Part shown: positions 26,411 to 33,837 of the stretch, in pieces
Layout of the letters: each line of letters opens with the position of its first letter
Numbering within the stretch: position 1 is the stretch's first letter
From: Myxococcales bacterium
GTDB taxonomy: Bacteria > Myxococcota > Myxococcia > Myxococcales > Myxococcaceae
Assembly (NCBI GenBank): GCA_016191815.1
Contig: JACPVI010000081.1
Span: 1-64,000, forward strand
DNA length: 64,000 nucleotides
Reading direction: 5' to 3'
Position numbers and translations under genes: made by a program
The notes under the pieces: generated by a model
What the model was told of the DNA's origin: nothing
The model's database searches: none
What the model saw: only the letters and a program-made list of their open reading frames with translations

Positions 26411-26761
26411 TCAGCTCGCCGTGCGCCCCGCCGACAACACCTTCGACAGCTTGGTCGCCAGCACGATGTTCATCGGCTTGAACTTCAACTTGCCCGTCAT
26501 CACCGCCATCTGGGCGTTCATCTTCCCGGAGACCACGCTCACGAAGTCGGCGTCCGAGGCCGAGATAGTCAGCGCCGCCGTCCCGTTCAGCCCCGCAGAC
26601 ACCCAGTCCTTTTCACGGGTGAGGTCCAACGTCCACTGGCCCCCCAGCGGGCCGGGCAGATCGAAGTGCACGATCGCCCCCACCTCCTTCGCCAGGGTGG
26701 GGTTCTTTCCCAGCGCCTCCGGAATGCGCGTCTCGAAGATCTCCTTCGGGGTGATGTCCAT
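26411..26761 (-). CDS. SCP2 sterol-carrier-type lipid-binding protein
   Basis: A 116-residue single-domain SCP2 protein (VGAIVHFDLPGPLGGQWTLDLT, AALTISASDADFVSVVSGKMNAQMAVMTGKLKFKPMNIVLATKLSKVL). The domain binds acyl-CoAs, fatty acids or sterols in a hydrophobic tunnel. Start at the ATG at 26761, with AAAGGG upstream; an in-frame ATG at 26809 overlaps the -10 box and is less likely. First gene of the leftward SCP2-acyl-CoA dehydrogenase unit, transcribed from site B. Confidence 0.93.
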   Translation of the reverse strand: MDITPKEIFETRIPEALGKNPTLAKEVGAIVHFDLPGPLGGQWTLDLTREKDWVSAGLNGTAALTISASDADFVSVVSGKMNAQMAVMTGKLKFKPMNIVLATKLSKVLSAGRTAS

Positions 26762-26804
26762 GGCTTGACCCTTTCGGCCGGCTCGTCGTCGGGCGACCGG
26801 CCGC

Positions 26805-26862
26805 TGCATACCGTGGCGCGGGCCCCAAGTCAATGATAGTAGAAAGTGCCACTTTGTACTAT
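26805..26862. promoter_or_regulatory. regulon site B: palindrome between the SCP2 and MerR-type genes
   Basis: The most symmetric of the four palindromes (26836-26862; halves ATAGTAGAAAGTG and CACTTTGTACTAT). On the minus strand a TTGACT -35 (26828-26833) and, 17 bp on, TATGCA (26805-26810) point toward SCP2, whose ATG is about 44 nt further, so this leader carries a normal ribosome site. On the plus strand the palindrome contains TACTAT (26857-26862), a possible -10 box, and overlaps the first possible ATG of the regulator gene, suggesting autoregulation. Confidence 0.75.
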
Positions 26863-26872
26863 GGTAATGAAG

Positions 26873-27622
26873 ATGACGACCGAACCCGAGCTGGTGAAGA
26901 TCGGCGAGCTGGCGCGGCGGGCAGGGGTGAACCGGGGCACCATACAGCATTACCTCCGCCAGGGCCTTTTGCCCAAGCCGGTGAAGACCCACCGGAACAT
27001 GGCGTACTACGAGGCATCCTCCGTCGAGCGGATACGCCTCATCAAGGATCTTCAGCGGCGGAGGTTCCTGCCGCTGCAGGTGATCCGGAAGATCGTCTCG
27101 GGAAGAAACCCCGGGGCCCAGGTGAAGGCGGTGCTGGACTCTCAGCAGGCCGCCCTCACCACCCTCGCCATCGAGCCCAAGGCGGGAGCCCTGGCCCTCG
27201 AAGAGGCCGCCCGGGCGTTCGAGCTCCCGAAGAAGCTGATGCGGGAGATGGAGAGGCAGGGTCTGGTCGGCTCCTACGAGAAGGACGGCCAGCGGGTGTT
27301 CTCCGGGCCGGACCTGGAGGTTTTGGCCGCGGTGGGGCAGCTCAAGCAGCTCGGCTTCACCGAGGCGGCGGGCTTCGAGCCGAAAGACCTGCTCATGTAC
27401 AAGAAGAGCGCCGAGGCGCTGCTCGAGCAGGAGGTGGGGGTTTTTCTCCAGCGGGTGGTGGGGAGCAAGTCGCCCGAGGAGGCGACCAGACTCGCCCGGG
27501 CGGGAGTGAACGGGGGGACCGCGCTCCTGGTGGCGGTGCGGAAGAAGCTGATCATCGACATGCTCGCCAGCGCCGGCCCGGAGGCGGTGGATCAGCTCCT
27601 CTCGGGGGCGCCGCAGCGGTGA
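26873..27622 (+). CDS. MerR-type transcriptional regulator, candidate regulator of the lipid regulon
   Basis: About 249 residues. The N-terminal MerR helix-turn-helix and wing (residues 8-75) reads VKIGELARRAGVNRGTIQHYLRQGLLPKPVKT then RNMAYYEASSVERIRLIKDLQ. A second winged-helix-like segment follows (about 107-160, FELPKKLMREMERQGLVGSYEKDG, VFSGPDLEVLAAVGQL). The C-terminal helical part has no Cys metal site, so it probably senses an organic ligand; an acyl-CoA is plausible but unproven. ATGs at 26861, 26867 and 26873 are possible starts; 26873 is chosen because transcription from TACTAT would begin near 26869. It lies on site B and is coupled to a thioesterase by GTGA. Confidence 0.85.
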   Translation: MTTEPELVKIGELARRAGVNRGTIQHYLRQGLLPKPVKTHRNMAYYEASSVERIRLIKDLQRRRFLPLQVIRKIVSGRNPGAQVKAVLDSQQAALTTLAIEPKAGALALEEAARAFELPKKLMREMERQGLVGSYEKDGQRVFSGPDLEVLAAVGQLKQLGFTEAAGFEPKDLLMYKKSAEALLEQEVGVFLQRVVGSKSPEEATRLARAGVNGGTALLVAVRKKLIIDMLASAGPEAVDQLLSGAPQR

Positions 27623-28176
27623 GACCGGGCAGCCAGGCCTGTGCGAGGGCGGAGATCCGCGCCCGCTGCTTCGGCTGCGGGACGAGGAACCCAGGCTCGC
27701 TCGGCCTTTGCCCTCGGACAGTGGGCGGCAGGTTCGTGGCGGAGTTCTTGCCCCGACCCGAGCACGTCGGCTTCCCGGGAGCCCTCCACGGAGGAGTCAC
27801 CGCAGCGCTCTTGGACGAGATGATGGCCCGCCCTGCCGAGAGGGCGGCCCGCTCCTTCGTGGCGACCTACGAGCTGCGGGTTCGCTACCGGCGGCCGGTT
27901 CCTTCGGGGCAGCGGGTGGTCGTCGAGGCCTGGCTCGAAGCGTCGCGCGGACGTGCCTTCATCGTGCGCGGGGCGCTCCGCAGCGGGCGAGGGGAGATCC
28001 TCGCTACTGGCCGGGCTGAGTACCGGTCCCTCTCCGGCCGAAAGGCCGCCGCCTTTCTCGCCGGGAGTGAAAGCTCCACCGAATCGGAGACCGCCGAGGA
28101 ACCCCGGACCAGACCGCTGCGGCGAGTGAGATCTGCGGGCGAGAGAAATGTTCTCGGCGCGGCACGTTGTCGTTGA
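27619..28176 (+). CDS. hotdog-fold thioesterase (PaaI-like)
   Basis: A 185-residue protein. Residues 15-140 form a hotdog thioesterase (CFGCGTRNPGSLGL, EHVGFPGALHGGVTAALLDEMMARPA, VATYELRVRYRRPVPSGQRVVVEAW); HGGVTAALLDE is the active-site helix of the PaaI group. It probably hydrolyses an acyl-CoA. The C-terminal 45 residues are a polar extension of unclear value. The GTG start overlaps the regulator's TGA, so the two are translationally coupled. Confidence 0.88.
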   Translation: MRPGSQACARAEIRARCFGCGTRNPGSLGLCPRTVGGRFVAEFLPRPEHVGFPGALHGGVTAALLDEMMARPAERAARSFVATYELRVRYRRPVPSGQRVVVEAWLEASRGRAFIVRGALRSGRGEILATGRAEYRSLSGRKAAAFLAGSESSTESETAEEPRTRPLRRVRSAGERNVLGAARCR

Positions 28177-28232
28177 CCTTGACGTGGGACGTGGGACGTG
28201 GACGGCGACGGCGACGTGAACGAACGTCCCGG
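28164..28232. repeat. GACGT/GACGGC low-complexity intergenic tract
   Basis: Short tandem units: TTGACGTGGGACGTGGGACG, then GGACGGCGACGGCGACG, beginning with GTCGTTGAC. Similar tracts lie at about 12455-12495 and, inverted, at 62975-63005. It starts within the last codons of the thioesterase and continues between the convergent genes. The 12-kb and 63-kb tracts also occur in gaps between genes, so this may be a dispersed repeat. Confidence 0.5.
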
Positions 28233-28282
28233 TCGCCGTTCGAAGGACGCGCTCCCCCGATCGGCCCGAGCGCCCACGGCGA

Positions 28283-28852
28283 TCAGCGCCCGCGGGCGGC
28301 TCTCCCGGCCCGCCACTGGGCGATCGCTGGTCCCGCCCACCTCGCCACCAGCACCGAGAGTGGCACACCGACCAAGATCGGGATGACCGTCACCTGGGCC
28401 CAGAAGAGGTCCGAGGAGAGCAGGTTCGGGCTGGCGCCAGCGCGGAAGCTCTCCACCGTGCCCACGTGGAGGAAGCGGTCGTGGTAGATGCCCATCACCG
28501 CCAGCGCGGGCGCGATCAGCGCGATGGGCAGCGCGAACGCCGCCTTCTCCTTTCCACTCCTGACCAACGCATGGCCGCCGGCGAAGCCGAAGGCCGAGGC
28601 CACCACCACCAGCGCCGCGCACGCGGGCACCACCGAGGGAGGCGGCCGGTCCCACCAGTACATGGTGTCCCAGGCGGGCCAGGCCTCGAGGAAGTAGAGC
28701 ACCGCCGGCACCAGGAACACCGCGGTGAATGCGACCGCGGAGGCGAGGTAGCCATTGCGCCACAGCTTCGGCTCCGATCGAAGCTGCACCCGCGCCGCAG
28801 CCGCCAGCGTCGCGCCGACGGCCCCCGCCAAAGCGACGTCGATCTGAACCAC
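28283..28852 (-). CDS. integral membrane protein of unknown function
   Basis: A 189-residue protein with about five hydrophobic segments (near 5-20, 35-57, 73-95, 105-125 and 150-170). A His/Asp pair lies between segments (GIYHDRFLHVG). No family is recognised. It stands between the thioesterase (convergent) and the acyl-CoA ligase (same strand, 50 bp downstream). It may be the last gene of the ligase operon or independent. Confidence 0.65.
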   Translation of the reverse strand: MVQIDVALAGAVGATLAAAARVQLRSEPKLWRNGYLASAVAFTAVFLVPAVLYFLEAWPAWDTMYWWDRPPPSVVPACAALVVVASAFGFAGGHALVRSGKEKAAFALPIALIAPALAVMGIYHDRFLHVGTVESFRAGASPNLLSSDLFWAQVTVIPILVGVPLSVLVARWAGPAIAQWRAGRAARGR

Positions 28853-28901
28853 GAGACCTCCTCGGGGCTCAGCCTACACCGGCCGGAGGCGGAGCCACCC
28901 G

Positions 28902-30737
28902 CTACTGCAACGCCTCACCCTTCCCGAGATCGAAGAGCTCCGGCCCGGCACCGTTGGAGTAGAGCGAATCGACCTCATCTTTGAACTTCTCGGTCACGGC
29001 CTTCCGGCGCAGCTTCATCGTCGGGGTCAGCTCCTCTCCGGCGATGGTCAGCTCGCGGTCGAGGATGCGGAAGCGCCGAATGCGCTCGTACTTGGCCAGC
29101 TCCTGGTTGGCCCGCTCCACCGCCGCGAGCGCGCGCTCTCTCACCGTGGGGTGGTGCGCCAGCTCCTTCGGAGAGCCTTGCCTGAGGCCGGTAGCCGCCC
29201 GCGCCTCCTCCAGATCCAAGGTGAGCAAGGCGCTGATGTAAGGCTTGCCCTCGCCGACGATCAGCGCCGGCCCGAGCAACGTTTCCCCGGAGAGCAGGGC
29301 CTCGATCGCCGCCGGCGCCACCTTCTTCCCGCCGGCGGTGACGATCAGGTTGCGCTTGCGGTCGGTGATCTTCACGTGCCCGTCCTCGAGCACCCCGATG
29401 TCCCCGGTGTGCAGCCACCCCTCGGCATCGAGCGCATCCCGGGTGGCGTCGGGCCGATTGAGGTACCCCATGAAGACGGTCGGGCCGCGGACCAGCACCT
29501 CTCCGTCCTCGGCCAGCCGCACCTCCACCCCGGGCAGCGGCCGGCCCACCGTGCCGAAGCGCGGCGCGGCGGACCGGTTGGCGGTGGCGATGCCGCAGCA
29601 CTCGGTGAGCCCGTACACCTCGAGCACCCGCATGCCGCAGGCCTCGAAGAACTCGAGGATCTCCACGTCGATGGGCGCCGCGCCGGAGATGAAGTACTTG
29701 ACCCGCCCGCCGAAGGCGCCGCGGATCTTCGCGAACACCATTCGGTCCGCGATCGCGTGCTGGAGCCGGAGGCCAACCGGCGCGGGGGTGCCCCCCCGCC
29801 GGTGCCGGCTCATCTGTTTGCCGGTCCGCTCGGCCCAACGGAAGATCGCCTGTCTGCTCGGGTTGGCGGCGGCGACGCGGGCGCGGATCTGCGCGTAGGC
29901 CTTCTCGAAGATCCGCGGCACGCTGCCGAACACGGTCGGCTTGGTTTCCTGGACCGCGGCCAGCACCACCTGGCTCTCCAGGCTCCCCACGTAGCGCGTG
30001 GCCATCCCGGTGTTGATGCGCCCGTACAAGCCGATCACGTGCTCGGCCACGTGCGCCATCGGCAGGAAGGACACCGTCACGTCGTCGGAGCCGATGTCCT
30101 TGGGCACGATCTCCTCGGCGGTCTTCACCATCGCCACGCAGTTGCCGTGCGAGAGCATCGCGCCCTTGGGGAGCCCGGTGGTCCCGGAGGTGTAGATGAC
30201 CAGCGCGAGGTCGGTGGCCGACCGCATCCGGCGAAGCTCGCCGATGCGGTCCGGGCTCGACGCGGCGAGCTCCGCTCCCCGCCTCAGAAGCTCGCTCAAG
30301 GGCTTCACCCCTGGCTCGGCCTCGACCTCGCCCCAGCCGACGAGCAGCAAGAGGCCTCCAGCCAGCTCGGCCGCCTCCCGCACCACCGAGAGCTCCGCGC
30401 GCGAGCCGACGAACGCCATTTTGGCCTTGCAGTCGCCGAGGATGTGCGCCACCTGCCGCGCGGTGAGGCTCGAGTACACGCCCACCGAGACTCCGCCGGC
30501 CCCGAGGACGCCGAGGTCCGACACCGCCCATTCGCCGGTGGTCTGCCCCATCACCGCCACGCAGTCGCCCGGGCCAAGCCCGGCCTCCCTAAGCGCGAGC
30601 GAGAGGGCGTCCGCCCTTCGCGTGAACTCGGCCCAGCTCACCCGCTCGGAGGCGCCTCGCGCCTTTTGCTCGTAACAGGTCGCGGAGGGGGTCTTCGCCA
30701 CCCGCTCGTCGAGCAGCTCACTGACGGTCCGCACCAT
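28902..30737 (-). CDS. long-chain acyl-CoA synthetase (AMP-forming)
   Basis: A 611-residue adenylate-forming enzyme. The AMP-binding motif (VIYTSGTTGLPKGAMLSHGN), the FGSVPRIFEKAY and VYGLTECCGIATANR regions, and the C-terminal ITDRKRNLIVTAGGKKVAP hinge with the catalytic-lysine region (LTPTMKLRRKAV) mark the long-chain FadD15/FACS subgroup. It activates fatty acids to acyl-CoA at the inner membrane. It lies 9 bp after the DUF35 gene and is the fourth gene downstream of site C, coupling uptake to beta-oxidation. Confidence 0.95.
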   Translation of the reverse strand: MVRTVSELLDERVAKTPSATCYEQKARGASERVSWAEFTRRADALSLALREAGLGPGDCVAVMGQTTGEWAVSDLGVLGAGGVSVGVYSSLTARQVAHILGDCKAKMAFVGSRAELSVVREAAELAGGLLLLVGWGEVEAEPGVKPLSELLRRGAELAASSPDRIGELRRMRSATDLALVIYTSGTTGLPKGAMLSHGNCVAMVKTAEEIVPKDIGSDDVTVSFLPMAHVAEHVIGLYGRINTGMATRYVGSLESQVVLAAVQETKPTVFGSVPRIFEKAYAQIRARVAAANPSRQAIFRWAERTGKQMSRHRRGGTPAPVGLRLQHAIADRMVFAKIRGAFGGRVKYFISGAAPIDVEILEFFEACGMRVLEVYGLTECCGIATANRSAAPRFGTVGRPLPGVEVRLAEDGEVLVRGPTVFMGYLNRPDATRDALDAEGWLHTGDIGVLEDGHVKITDRKRNLIVTAGGKKVAPAAIEALLSGETLLGPALIVGEGKPYISALLTLDLEEARAATGLRQGSPKELAHHPTVRERALAAVERANQELAKYERIRRFRILDRELTIAGEELTPTMKLRRKAVTEKFKDEVDSLYSNGAGPELFDLGKGEALQ

Positions 30738-30746
30738 GAAGCGCTC

Positions 30747-31160
30747 CTAGTTCACCGGCCGGTAGTGGTGGACCCAGATCTCCGGCGTCAGCTCCTGGAA
30801 GGCCACCTCCAGCTCCTGGCCGATCCGCAGTCCTTCCAGCGGGGCGTCGATGCGAGAGAGGATCCTCCCCAGGCCCTCCACGTCCACCAGGCCGATCACC
30901 TCCGGGGCGATGAAACGGAGCGACCTCCCCTGCTGGGTGAAGGCGTACAGGCGGGCGCGCCTGGGAAGCTCGAACCAATGAATCTGCCGCGAGTGGCAGT
31001 AGGGGCAGAAGGACCGCGGCGGAAACGCGGCCTCGCCGCACTGGTCGCACCGGGTGGTGCACAGGCGCTGGGCCTTGAGCCTCCGGTAGAACTCCTCGCT
31101 CGCGCTGTCCCCGAACTGCCGGAGCGCGGCGGCGGTCTGGGCGTCGATGATCTCCCTCAT
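30747..31160 (-). CDS. DUF35/OB-fold zinc-ribbon protein, thiolase partner
   Basis: A 137-residue protein with a rubredoxin-like zinc ribbon (RCDQCGEAAFPPRSFCPYCHS, residues 37-57) followed by an OB-fold domain (RRARLYAFTQQGRSLRFIAPEVIGLVDVEG). DUF35 proteins form complexes with SCP2-type thiolases and related aldolases in steroid, aromatic and lipid breakdown. The ATG overlaps the thiolase TGA by 4 bp, so the partners are translationally coupled. Confidence 0.92.
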   Translation of the reverse strand: MREIIDAQTAAALRQFGDSASEEFYRRLKAQRLCTTRCDQCGEAAFPPRSFCPYCHSRQIHWFELPRRARLYAFTQQGRSLRFIAPEVIGLVDVEGLGRILSRIDAPLEGLRIGQELEVAFQELTPEIWVHHYRPVN

Positions 31161-32341
31161 GGCGCAGCCTCCAGGATTGCGACCAGGCTTCCGTTGAGCA
31201 TCCCGTGCTCGGCGTGGAGCAGGCCCACCGCGGCGTCCTTCACTTGCCTCTTGCCGCATCCGCCGCGGAGCTGCTCCAAGAGCTCCACCATGCTGTACAG
31301 GGGCGTGGCCCCGGCAGGGTGCCCGAGCGAGAGCCTTCCCCCCGAGGGGTTGAACACCGTGCCGCCGCTGCCGCTGGTCCGCCCGTCGCGCACGGCCGCC
31401 GCGGAAGCGCCTCTCTCGAAGAAGCCCAAGTCCTCGTAGAGGATGAGCTCGGTCGCCGAGAACACCCCGTACACCTCGGCCACGTCGACGTCCCTGGGGC
31501 GGATCCCGGCCTCGGCGTAGGCCTCGGCCGCTGCCCGGGAGGCCGACTCGAAACGGGAGATCGGCCCCTTGAGCGGAGCGAAGTGCGCCGGCTCGTGCGC
31601 CTCGCCCACCGCCCTGACTCGCGCGGACGGGCGCTTGGCCTCTTTGGCCCAAGACTCCTCGGCCACCACCACCGCCGCCGCGCCGCTCGCGAACGAGGAG
31701 CAGTCGAGCAGTCCCAGCGGCGGGCTCACCGGCGGCGCCTCGAGCACGTCCTTCACGGAGATCGGCTTTCGGTGCTGCGCCCGCGGGTTCTCCGCGGCGA
31801 AGCGCCGGAGCGCGACGCACACCTCCGCCAGGTCCTCCCTCGACAGCCGGTGCTCGTGGAGGTACCGCTGGGCGCTCATCGCGTAATAGGGGATGGGCGC
31901 CGCGAGTCCGAACACCCCGTCGTAGGGCCCGTAAAGGCCGAGCAGGGCGGTGGTCATCCCCTTGAGGAAGTGTTCGAAGTCCTCTGCGTCCTCGTCGGCG
32001 CGTACGTCCACTCCCAGGGCGAGCGCAAACCGGCATCGCCCCAGAGCCACCTCTTGCGCGGCCAGCTTGAAGGCCAACGCCGCGGTCATCCCTCCGCACT
32101 CCACCATCGCCTGGGCGCGGGTGCGGAGCCCCAGGTGGTGGGAGAGCGTGCAGCTCCACATGAAGCCGCCTGGACGGGACAGCCCGGGAGGCGAGACGAA
32201 CAGGCCGTCGATCTCCTTTGGCTCGAGGCCGGCGTCGGCGATGGCCGCGAGGCATACCTCGCTGGCGGTGTCGCGCACCGACTTGGAGAGCGAGCGCGCC
32301 ACCGGAATGGCGGACGCCCCGACGATTGCCGCGCGCTTCAA
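31157..32341 (-). CDS. SCP2-type thiolase/lipid-transfer protein homologue
   Basis: A 394-residue thiolase-fold protein (MKRAAIVGASAIPVARS, C82 in MVECGGMTAALAF as probable nucleophile, GGRLSLGHPAGATPL with the catalytic His). A TTG start at 32341 is chosen because AGGAGG (32348-32353, minus strand) lies at ideal distance; a GTG at 32371 would overlap the upstream gene. The AGGAGG touches the epimerase stop, so translation is coupled. With the DUF35 partner it may cleave beta-ketoacyl-CoA or act as a retro-aldolase like steroid Ltp2; the sequence does not decide. Confidence 0.88.
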   Translation of the reverse strand: MKRAAIVGASAIPVARSLSKSVRDTASEVCLAAIADAGLEPKEIDGLFVSPPGLSRPGGFMWSCTLSHHLGLRTRAQAMVECGGMTAALAFKLAAQEVALGRCRFALALGVDVRADEDAEDFEHFLKGMTTALLGLYGPYDGVFGLAAPIPYYAMSAQRYLHEHRLSREDLAEVCVALRRFAAENPRAQHRKPISVKDVLEAPPVSPPLGLLDCSSFASGAAAVVVAEESWAKEAKRPSARVRAVGEAHEPAHFAPLKGPISRFESASRAAAEAYAEAGIRPRDVDVAEVYGVFSATELILYEDLGFFERGASAAAVRDGRTSGSGGTVFNPSGGRLSLGHPAGATPLYSMVELLEQLRGGCGKRQVKDAAVGLLHAEHGMLNGSLVAILEAAP

Positions 32342-32354
32342 GGCTGGCCTCCTC

Positions 32355-33473
32355 TCATCGGGTCGCCTCACCCTGCGCCGCGTGGCGCGCCTCGGCCTCG
32401 CGAGGCGGCGGCGGCAGCCACCCCGCCTCCGCGTACCAGCCGATCACCCCGTGGACGGCGGTGCGGAAGTCGGGGTGCTCCGGCCGAAAGCCGATCGACC
32501 GCAGCCGGGTGGTGTCGAACACATGGTCGCCCTGGAAATAGGAGATCCAGTCCCGGTCCAGCCGCGGAGCGAGGGCGGTGCGGTGCCCCCGCGCGACCAG
32601 GTAGGCGTGGCCGCGGGCGAGGCGGCGGTTGAAGGCCCGCAGCAGGGCATCGGGGAGGTGCCGCATCGCCCACAGCGCGATTGCCCAAGCCCAGCTCGAG
32701 CGCAGCCGGAGCGAGGGGACCAGCCCCATCGCCTCGACGATCACCCGGAAGGTGTCACCCAGCCCGATCGGCGCGTCGTCGGCGACGTTGAAGGCCTGCC
32801 CCGAGGCCCCTGGGTGCACCGCGCAGAGCGCCGCCGCCCGGGCCACGTCCGCGGCGTGCACGTAGTGCCCCAAGGGCCCGCCGAACAAGGTGGGGAAGCG
32901 GCGCCAGCTTAGCGCGCGGACCTGCCCCACCAGGCCCAAGAGCATCGCGTGGCCGTAGCGCGAGCGCGGGCCGTAGACCAAGGTCGGGCGAAGCACCGCC
33001 ACTTCCAGCCCCTTGCCGTGAAGCTCCATCGCCTGCTGTTCGCCCTCCAGCTTCGAAACCTCGTAGGGGTTCCTGGGCCGAAGCGGGCCGTCCTCCGGCA
33101 TCGGCGACTGCGAGGGCCTGCCGTAGACCCCGACGCTGGAGAGGTGGACCAGCCGCTTCACCCCCGCCGAGCGGGCGGCCTGCGCGAAAGCCAGCGCCCC
33201 ACGGACGTTCACCGCGTCCAGCGCCTCCTTGGTGGCGGCGAGATCGAACAGGCCGGTGGCGTTGACCGCCGCGCTCGCCCCCTCCAGGGCTCGGGCCATC
33301 GCCGGCTGGTCGGCGAGGTCGGCGTGGACCTCTTCCGCCCCCAGGCCTCGCGCGATGGAGAGATCCGCCCCGGGCCGGTCCATCGCCGCCACCCGGTGGC
33401 CGGCCCGCGAGAGCTGCTCGACGATGTGCGAGCCGATGAAGCCCCCGGCGCCTGCCACGAGGACGGTGTCCAT
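32355..33473 (-). CDS. NAD(P)-dependent epimerase/3beta-hydroxysteroid dehydrogenase-like protein
   Basis: A 372-residue extended short-chain dehydrogenase. The N-terminal Rossmann motif (VAGAGGFIGSHIV, residues 6-18), the catalytic Ser near 112-113 (LSSVGVYG) and Y137-x3-K141 (YEVSK) are intact. The long C-terminal half (KVSL-type helices plus WAWAIALWAMRHLP) resembles the 3beta-HSD/NSDHL group acting on sterols or other lipids. First gene of the operon epimerase-thiolase-DUF35-acyl-CoA ligase. Its ATG is 37 nt from the first base of the -35 box at site C, so its mRNA should be leaderless. Confidence 0.88.
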   Translation of the reverse strand: MDTVLVAGAGGFIGSHIVEQLSRAGHRVAAMDRPGADLSIARGLGAEEVHADLADQPAMARALEGASAAVNATGLFDLAATKEALDAVNVRGALAFAQAARSAGVKRLVHLSSVGVYGRPSQSPMPEDGPLRPRNPYEVSKLEGEQQAMELHGKGLEVAVLRPTLVYGPRSRYGHAMLLGLVGQVRALSWRRFPTLFGGPLGHYVHAADVARAAALCAVHPGASGQAFNVADDAPIGLGDTFRVIVEAMGLVPSLRLRSSWAWAIALWAMRHLPDALLRAFNRRLARGHAYLVARGHRTALAPRLDRDWISYFQGDHVFDTTRLRSIGFRPEHPDFRTAVHGVIGWYAEAGWLPPPPREAEARHAAQGEATR

Positions 33474-33480
33474 GAGACCC

Positions 33481-33536
33481 GTCCTACGACGAGCCGCGCC
33501 TTAATGTCAATAGTGCAAAGTGCCACTTGCTACTTT
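33481..33536 (-). promoter_or_regulatory. regulon site C: palindrome and promoter of the epimerase operon
   Basis: Palindrome at 33510-33536 (halves ATAGTGCAAAGTG and CACTTGCTACTTT on the plus strand). Read leftward it is nearly identical to site A: TTTGCACTATTGACA, with the -35 TTGACA at 33505-33510, an 18-bp spacer and TAGGAC at 33481-33486. The start codon at 33473 is 8 bp past that. On the plus strand the MITE-like element at 33569 now separates the site from the aldehyde dehydrogenase gene. Confidence 0.75.
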
Positions 33537-33568
33537 GATTGGATTTGCGCCGGGACGGATCCGCGTGG

Positions 33569-33753
33569 TAGTGCTCTGCCCGGGGTGTACTGATGGCACC
33601 GAGAGGAACGAGACCGAAGCGAGAGGGCGCACGCGAGGAGTGCGCAGCGCAGGCGTGCCGCGGGGCAGGTCGAGCAGCGCAAGCGACGAGCCCGCGCCTC
33701 GCAGCGAGAGGATCGTTCGTCGCAGGTATCAGTACACCCCGGGCAGAGCACTA
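33569..33753. mobile_element. complete MITE-like element with perfect 26-bp terminal inverted repeats
   Basis: A 185-bp element. The left end (33569-33594, TAGTGCTCTGCCCGGG...) and right end (33728-33753) are perfect 26-bp inverted repeats that start and finish with TA. The interior shows a short hairpin (GCGCAC against GTGCGC near 33628-33645) and CGAGA/GCGAG motifs, and codes for nothing evident. No transposase is in the window, so it must be moved in trans if it is mobile. A TA target, as used by IS630/Tc1-type enzymes, is inferred. It sits between site C and the aldehyde dehydrogenase gene. Confidence 0.8.
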
Positions 33754-33837
33754 GAGGCGGGCCCGCGGTTGTCCGCGGTGGGTGGGTGGCGCAGGATGGG
33801 GGCCCGCCAGAGGGCCGACGAGCGACGCGAGGTGACG

